Part shown: positions 1 to 9,500 of the stretch, piece after piece | Numbering within the stretch: the first letter of the stretch is position 1 | Layout: each line of letters starts with the position of its first letter | Source: Antedon mediterranea | Taxonomy: Eukaryota > Echinodermata > Crinoidea > Comatulida > Antedonidae | DNA: 64,000 nt | Direction of reading: 5' to 3' | NCBI RefSeq assembly: GCF_964355755.1 | Contig: NC_092674.1 | Coordinates: 3,663,001 to 3,727,000 of the forward strand | Notes under the pieces: model-generated | Told to the model about the DNA's origin: nothing | The model's database searches: none | Seen by the model: only the letters and a program-made list of their open reading frames with translations | Translations under genes and position numbers: made by a program

Positions 1-469
1 TTTAACAATCTGGGCACGCGCTACCAAAACCAGTAAACCGTTAAATGATTAATGAATATTCATTAATTTGTTATGAGATCAAGACGCGATAGACGACAGT
101 GATTAATGATAATGAATTCGGTCGGCCAACAAGTGACCGGTTGGTCTGTAAGTCCGTTAGTCACTTTCGGTTACTCTCATTTGTTTGATGGAAATCCTGA
201 GATGATCTGATACTGGTGTTTTTTTTTTGTGTCTGCATCTTTTATTTATGCAATTGATTTTGAAACTATGAACGTCCGTTTCCGAAATAAAAAAGTAAAA
301 TGTAATGTATAGTAGAGCTAGTCAATCGATATATAAATATTGGTTCCCATATCACCAGGACGGTAAATATCCGTGCCACAACCAAACACCCGGTAGGTTC
401 GTTACGGTGGTCAGTAGGCCTGCAATTGTTATATTAATGTGACATTAGAAACGTGTAATAACTCTTCGA

Positions 470-473
<4 letters not shown>

Positions 474-557
<84 letters not shown>
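474..557. repeat. (TA)n microsatellite
   Basis: An almost pure TA dinucleotide run of about 84 bp with one C interruption at 541. It ends 23 bp before a possible splice acceptor (TTTATTTCAG, ending at 580) and 37 bp before the start codon of the chordin-like gene, so it lies in the 5' flank or in a 5'-UTR intron. Codons read through it are not a real protein. Confidence 0.95.
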
Positions 558-594
558 CACAATAATATTATTTATTTCAGTGTGTAAACTAAAG

Positions 595-3500
595 ATGGAT
601 ATCTTATCGACATACGTACAGTTGCTAATATGCATCGTCATCAATGGCAAGGTACTGTCACATAACCACGCAAAAGGTAAGCACTATATTCAGTGTGCTG
701 TTATAGGTACGGCCGTCGGAAGAACACGTTTGGTCGACGATTGTCAGTCTGAATTAACTTTACGGTATGACCCCTATTAAGGAGATACCTTAAGAGAATC
801 CAGTGTTCCTTTAAGCTTGGTTCCCACCAGGGCGCAAAGCAAGGACGTAAGCCAGCGCAAGCGAGTTGACTAATGACAAGCGACATTGCGAATAATCCAT
901 CGCTTGTGATTGGTCAACTCACTTCCTTGTGTTGCGTCTCTATATATTATGGGCACATCACATTTTCTTGTCATATCAATTTTGATAGTGTGGACAGAGC
1001 TTTAAACCACGAAATAGACGGGAATAACTCATTCTCTACCAGAAGTAGTCGGTGACCATAATAAGATGACGTCATAGACAAATGTCATATTTACATCATC
1101 AAACGCTGAGCACTCTTGATCTAACGAAACACCATTGTTTCTCCTGGGAAGATATTTATCAAAATTTACAATTACTTATCTACGATTCATTATCTCGACA
1201 TTTTAGTAAAATAAACCTTTCATTGTTTAAATTGTAAGCACATTTTGATCCCAAATATCAAAAGTCGATTGAACTTAAATGAGAAAAATCAACTTTGATC
1301 CGTAATATATTAAAAGATTGAATCGGCACGTTTTAATCGGTTTCTTAAAAACATAAACCGATCGATTTATAAAGATTTTTCAGTTGAGTCGTCTGACAGA
1401 CTAAAAGTTGTCCGACTAGATGTTTTTTTCTCTCTCACGTGTGACAAAATGCATTGGTTGGACTTGCCCCAAGAGCTGAAGTATTATACGCATGAAACGC
1501 CATATGTGCCAAAATATTTGTCTTTTACTATATTAAGTCGAAACACAGTCTAGTACTCGAGAGCCTATACTATATATCATTGGAATAATAGAACCTATTC
1601 ATTGGTATGCAAAGTTATGATAATATAATTTATATTCTATGAATGGTCACTTATTTTAGGAGTGTGTAGTATGGGTCGGGATACGTATTCTGTGGGATCC
1701 AGTTGGCATCCGTACTTTGTACAAAGTGGTTTAGATTACTGTACGTTATGCACGTGTTTGCATCAAGATGACGTCAGCTGTCAGCGTATACAATGCCCCG
1801 ATGTGACGTTATGTGAGAGCGTAAAAAGTATCGCCGGTCAATGTTGCAAGCAGTGCACAGGTGGGGTAACGGACTGCTGCCTCTTGCAAGCTGAATATCA
1901 CATTGATTCCTCCTCACCCTCGTACCCTCTCACACCAATCCTTCCCCTATACGCATTGTATATTTCGATGTTCTGTAAATGTACTGTAGTCGCCACCAAT
2001 GCATGTTGCTTAAAACCTTGGCTAATGATAGTTATAAAGAAGGCAAATGCACGTTGAAGAATGTTCACCCACTTAGAGCATAGCATCATAGATAACTCAA
2101 CTCTAGCATGAAAACCCCGTGTCACAAAAGTATGTAGGGCGAACCAACATATATTTATTTATATTTATTCAACTTCTCAATAAAATGCATACATAAAAAA
2201 TAGATAAAACATACATTAGTGAATTGAAAGATAGGACCATGCAACAGGTGGTCCAGTTCCAAACGTATTATATAAAATTATAATATCAGTCTGTCGTAGA
2301 CTTGATAAACCCAGCCTAGTCTACCAAACTATACCATACTACTGTTTGTAAACTCGAATCTTGCTCGAGTTTGCAAACTTACGTTTTTTAGGGTAGACTT
2401 TCTGTAGTTTGCCTGTAGTTTGGCATGGTCTACCCTAGCAAAATTGAAGAAAACCTTCTTGCTCGAATTCGCAAATTAGTCAGTGTAGAGACCAGACGGT
2501 GACGTAGGCTAATATACGATCTTCCAAATTACAGATTCTGAAGAAAATTCAACGTTGGGCAGTAGCCATTCGTCGATAGAAACAGCAGAAGAGTCGGAGT
2601 GTCGCCACGGCGAAAGTACATATCGTCAGGGCGAATCTTTCACATTGGAAGAATACAGCAGCGTACGACCCAACCAATGTACCCAGTGCACATGCGTGGT
2701 AATTATTAGTTATTATCAAACTTTCATTTTAATAACTTACACAGATCTGAATGCTTCTTCGATTACAAAATTTAACAAACCCAAACACTGATCGTCTTCA
2801 GGCTGTACAACATACACACAATCAAGTATATTACAGTGAAGCCATCTTGTGAATTCGTCTGAAAATTCAATGTGAACCAACCATTGATTTTACTTTTTTG
2901 TACAGGATGGACATATTGAATGCGCACTACGTAGATGTATCCCCGTCCCTTGTAAGCAGCCGTTGTACTTGCCAAATTCATGTTGTCCAATATGCCGAAT
3001 CAAAGGTGAGTTTATAAAGCTCTGAGCTGTCTACACTATCAAACTTTATGTGACAAAACAAATTGGATGTGCCCATATATGGACATGATGATGTCTATTT
3101 TAGACATAATCACTACCATCGCCACTTTTTTTGTCAAACTAGTTTGATAGTGTAGACAGAGCTTTAAGTTTATCGCAAATAACATTATTTCACGAAAAAC
3201 GTCATTTTACAGTACAGTAGTACATACTTATGCAAACGTCACGACGCGTACGTACAAACAACAAATCATGTACGTACGCGTCGTGACGTCTGCTCCCAAG
3301 CTATTTGCGATAAACCTTATTGCTTTGTTTCAGCAGTTAAAGAGGAATATAAAATGATCCTAATATAGATCTATTGTTTTCGATTCCATGCGTGCGCTGA
3401 ATGACGTTTCGAATCGACAGGCTCGTCTAAAGCCGATTTTCCACTAGGCGAATTTGTTCGAGCGAATCGAATGCGTCAGGTTATACGCATGCGTAGATAG

Positions 3501-6500
3501 GGATTTGGAAGATGGAAACATGAATACGCATGCGTATAAGCTAACGCTTTCGATTCGCGCTAACAAATTCGCCTAGTGGAAAATCAGCTTTAGGCCTCAT
3601 AATTTATTTAAGCTTGGTTCCCACTAGAGACGCAACGTAACAACGTAGATGCAATGCATCCGAGTTGACCGATGAAAAGCGACAGTTCGAATATTATGAT
3701 TGGTCAAATCACTTACGTTGCGTTACTTACTTGCGTTGCGTCTCTATTGGGAACCAAGCTTTATCCGGTACGTTACATAGAACACACAATCAATTAAACA
3801 TTGTTGAATGTACGTACATTGTAAAGTTAGGTTTTTTTTTTGTCTAATCCGAATACATTTTAAAATGGCTCTGATAATGCATCATTGATGTCTAATGTTC
3901 AATTTGAGTTTATACGAATGTGCACAACATTCAAGATGATCGCTTAAGGCAATCAAATAATGCATAATATGCAGGAGATACATTCATCACTATTTGACAT
4001 CTTACATTTCAATGTTCACACATTAATGACAGGTCAAAATGGATGTCATGTCTTAAAACAGACTTTCAAAATTACCGTTTAGGTATTCTCAATTGATTAG
4101 TCTAGCAGCAGACAATACCCTTTCACATGAGAACGATTTAATTTAAAGTAGATGTAGGCTGATAATGGAATGTGGATCCCTTGGATTAAACATCTATCAT
4201 GGGACCAAGAAAGAAAACAAATAAGGTTAACATTATAGCAAGGGTTCTAGGCTTTCTCACTCCATGGTTTTCGTGGTAGAATGAGTCTTCTCGGATAAGG
4301 ATTATAAACCGTAGTGTACACATCCAGCTCATGTGCACTTTAAAGAACCTAGTACATCCTTCGAGACGAGTAGGGCGTTACCCCGGTGTACACACATACT
4401 AAGCACTGTGGGAGAACAGTAGCTTCCCAGTAGGCCTATAAATAATACATAATTAATACATAATCTTATAAAGGATACAACCTCTGGTGTTCATTTTCAC
4501 AGGTTAAAATGGTTCCCACCACTAGGACGCGGCGCAAGGACGTACAGCGCAAACGCAAACGAGTTGACCAATGACAAGCGACAATTCGAATTAATCCGTC
4601 GCTTTTGTCAAACAGTAAAGCTTGGTTCCCACTATGACGCAACTCAAAAAAGTTAACCAATGACAGGCGACAGTTCGATGATCCATCGCGTTGTGATTGG
4701 AAAACCCGCTTGTGTTGCGTCCTAGTGGGAACCAAGCTTAAATCATTACAGTATATGTGATTTTAATTGATCATTAATAAAATGCAGGTTTATTACGTAC
4801 GGTACCTAATTGCTAAATGCAAATTTTGCTTCGCTTTTGAAGTAAAGCTATACGTGCCTATATTTATCGTCATAAGTCTACATAACATATTGAATATCAT
4901 TTTCTCGCTATTATTAGAAATAAAATAAGTATATGTTACTCTTCATTCATTTAAATGTATGCTATATTGCAGACAGAAAGCTCTTCGTGCGCGTGATAAA
5001 ACACAACGTTCCGAAATATACACTCCACCGCGCGGGGGTGTCTATAATTAGTCAACACCTGATCACCGACCAGGGCGGTATAATTAACGGAGAACTGATT
5101 ACTCGATGGAATGGTCAACACTTTATATTTTTTTATGTGAGGAAAAGTTGGTTGTTCAGCAATCACACGAGACGGGACTGCGGCAATGGTGGGTGCTTTC
5201 CGAAGATATTTTAAATAATTTCGCTCATCACATTTTGCATTAAGATTAAATCTCGCGTTGTCTCTTGCCATTCCTAAAACTATGTCTATACTACTATACA
5301 ATTGGCGTTCGTCGGGCCGAGGTAGCGATCTCTGTGGTTTTCCTCGTTTTGTGCGTTTCAATTGGTGTGCAAAATAAATTATATTTATTGTACGAAACAA
5401 GTTTACAATGACAGTATGTCCCGGTAATTAATTGAATATAAGACCGAGTAGATGCCTAATTTACTTCTTTAGGCTTGGTTCTCACTAGAACGCAAACGCA
5501 ACGCAGCGACGTATCGACGCAACCTGCTGTATTGTGTAATCACAAGTGGGAACCAACGACGCAACAATGCTGGAAACATTGCAGGTTTGATTTCAAGTAG
5601 GCGGGGGCAAACACAATTATTGGAAAGGCATTTTCTTACGTTGCGTAGGTTGCGTTACGTCATTAGTGGGAACCACGCTTTAATACCTTCACACACCTGG
5701 ATACCATTCATCTCATCATAATATTCTCTTTTTTTTGCTCCAGAAGTGGAAGAATCTCAACGAGGGAATAATAACTCGACTCAACGACTAGCTCACAATG
5801 CTGAGATACAAACTTCAGAATTAGAAACCCGTCCAACAATAATATTAGAAGATACTGAAGAAAAGGATCGACCAATGAACGTATCCGGTGGATGTGAGTA
5901 ATAAAGCACATACAATATACGATTTTATATAACACCTAAATAAATTTCTGTCATTTGATTGGACAATTGTGGTTCACATGGCGTGCAATAGTACGCACTA
6001 TTGAATGGTCGTTCAATAATAGGCCTACTTTTTTATTTTTCGCGTAAGAAAAAAAATTGTATAATTGTGTAAAATAAAAAATGTAACCTTTCATCATTCA
6101 CCGCATGCCATTATTTGTAACATTACACTGGTTGGATGTATGAACGGTTCAGTTTAGGAGACTGGCGTTCGTCTAACAAAACACCCTTAATACAAATAAG
6201 CGCATATCATAAGAAGGGTGTATAAACACAGCCTTAGTGTCTATCACAACTAGGAACCCCGGTCCCCGCAGGGATCTGGTTTATAATATAAAAGAAAACG
6301 GGAAAATCCATATGATTTCGTCATTTACCTTTCGATACAATATTCAAATTGTGTTGTTTTTACTGTATTAACATTGTAATCCATTATGAGAATAATTCGA
6401 TAAAATACAATATGTTTCTTAATTAAGATTCAAGAATACTAAATAGACAGGTGGTTAGTAGGATTACTTTAATAAGTTCATGACATTAAATAATTGTTTA

Positions 6501-9500
6501 AAACCAACTAGAACCCGATTAAGTACAAACATAATAATTACTACTTTCGTTTTTAAGTCCACTTATAACAACACTTTCATCGGGTCCGCACGTACTTAAC
6601 CGCGATACATTTACGTGATACGTACGTAATCAGCAAGTACCAAGAATAATTTAATATTATTTTTAAAATAATTAGCAATTATATACGTAGCACATGAGCT
6701 CTACCTTTAGAGGCCTAAGGGCAACCTAAAGATATTAGAAAAAAAAATAACCGTAACAAATATCAATAGGCCTAAGAGTAGAACTTTTTCGCTTGGACAC
6801 ACCTATTGTAGATTGGTTCCCACTAGGACGCAACACAGCGGCGTAGGCGCAACGCAAATAGGTTGACCAATCATAAGCGACACTTCGGATGATCTGTCTT
6901 GTCATGATTGGTCAAATATTACTTACGGCAAGCGTGTCGTCTTTGCGTTGCGTCCAAGTGGAAACCAACATTTTCGTGAAACGAAAGAGTCTTTAGAGGT
7001 TAATACTATGGTCAACCCTACTTAGTGGACACCCATATTAAGAAGATATTGTGTTGGGTCCCTACGATGTCTTCTTAGTAAGGGGTTTACTGTATATCTC
7101 AATCTGTTAAGCGTGGTTTTCACTAGAGACGCACAGCGCAAGGACGTAACGCAACGTAAGTGACTTGACCAATCACAAACGATGGATTGTTCGAACAGTC
7201 GTTGCATCTACATCTTTGCGTTGCGTCTCTAGTGGGAATCACGCTTAAAAGATTAAGATATTTTTTATTAACAACGCCTTAAAACAATGATTACGTGTTT
7301 CTGAAGCTATACAAGAACTCATGCTTTACATAATAGGCCTACCATTTCTAATTACATAATTATTGTCTTTCAATTAATTGTATTCCAGCTTGTAAAACAG
7401 ATAATGGCTTATACATACATGGTCAAAGGTGGCACCCGAATGTGTATCCATTTGGAGTAATGGACTGCGTCGTATGTCATTGTATAGTAAGTTGACAATC
7501 TAACATTTATTCTTCTTCTTCTTCTTCTTCTTCTTCTTTATTGCCGGCAGATAGTCTAATGATTTTCCCGCCTCGGCCGCTTTGCTTATATCTCGGATTG
7601 CTTTCCTCCAGTGTTTTCGGCTATTATCTGAATCGTTTCTATATCTTTTATGCTATTGATCCTAGGGGGTAGTGCAGTTGATGACTGTTTATGAAGAGTG
7701 ATCAGGTCGTTCGATAGAGTTACCGGTAGTGTGGATTGTGGTCGTTCTCAATACTTTTGTTGCTTACAGTTTTCAAAATAATATTTTATTGCTTTATTGG
7801 CTGGGACTTCCTTTTGCAATCTAACATTTACTGCGCAATATGTCGTGTACGTAATAACCATTTGATCAGTGTTGTTATTGTCTTTGATGATTGGCTACTA
7901 CTAGGACGTAGCGCGTAGGACGTAGACGCAACGCAGAAAAAAGCATAACAACCACCCTAGATAACTTTTCAATAATACCAATTCTTTAAATATACACAGT
8001 TTGTTTCAAAAAGGTAATCAATAGTCACTGTACATTAAAAATATGGCATCAAAGTTGCTACTGTTTTATTAAAAAGGTTCGAAGTTCATAAAGTTTGATA
8101 GTGTAGACAGAGCTTTAATCATTGTGCTATATATAATGAATGCCTTTCTTTAAAGAACGGTGAGATGAACTGCACTCCTGTGGTTTGCAAGAAGAATGAG
8201 GACTTACCGTGTAGCTTTCCGGTGGCGGTCACAGGTCACTGTTGTCCAACATGCCCAGGTAGGCCTATAGTGTCTAATCACCTTACTATTTTAAGTTTTG
8301 TTGTAAAGCGTGGTTCCCACTAAAACGTAACGCAGCGACGTATCGACGCAAAGTCATGAATTGCGTAATCACAAGTGGGAACCGAAGACGCAAAAATGCT
8401 GCAAATATCGCAGATTTGAATTAACGCAAGCGGGGGCAAACATAATTATCGGAAGGGCATTTTCTTACGTTGCGTAGATTGCGTTACGTTCCGTCGCTAG
8501 TGGGAACCACGCTTAAGTTTTGTTGTAAATAGTATTTGGCAATTTAAGTATATTCCTAATGCCTTGAAAGGCTAACCTGAATTAGGTCAATTAAATGCCA
8601 ATCCTGTTAAATGGTAAATCGAATTGTAATGCCTTTTTGACTAGCCGTTAGGGGGAATTATTTATAATTACATTTAGTAGCATTACCGAACAGTACAACT
8701 TTTGCGTTCAAGCCGTTGAGTTAAAGTTAAATTAAGCTTTGACATTTCAACTTTTCGTAGGCCTACATTCATCAATTACATGTGACTTTTGGGAACCGGT
8801 TGCACTGGGTTCTGTGTAGCATTGGTCTTGTTAGAAATATCGTTATTTAATTGCTGAATGTTTCGCGAAAAGGCTGTCACTGGAATTCCTAGTAACGGCA
8901 ATTATTTCTGTAGTAAAAACATCTGTTTAACATAAGCCTTGTTTTACATGACATCGACAAGGGGGCTTGAACGTCAGTTCTAACTGTATATTCACATATT
9001 ATATACAGACAATTAGCCTGTTCGGACTTAGTTACCTACCCGGGTTATTGGCCCCTGACCCGGGTAAGTAACTAAGACTAAATAGACTCAATGAATACGG
9101 CTTACATTATCTAATTTTATCTTCAATATTTCCAGCGCATTATTAACAACTTGTATTAAAGCTTGGTTCCCACTTGGATGCAACGTAACAACGTACGCGC
9201 AACACAAGTGAGTTGACCAATCACAAGCGACAGTTTGGATGATCCATCGCGTCGTGATTGGTCAAATTACTTGCGATGCGGTTATGTCCTTGCGTTGCGT
9301 CCAAGTGGGAACCAATCCTTATAGTAGCAGTACAGTAGTAAACTCGTCACCAAGACGAGTTGGGTGATCCGGGTATTTTTATAATGCTAACTTAACAGTA
9401 ATAATAATCAATATCTTTTTGTTATTGTAGATAGTAACAGGGTCCCGTTTTCTAACAGACCGTCCATTAAAGCAGAGCCGCCAATGTGCCTTCAACAACG

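Noticed and set aside
439-593. Long Tyr-Ile repeat protein read through the TA tract
   Set aside because: It is a microsatellite translation; the real coding part starts at ATG 595 with a signal peptide.
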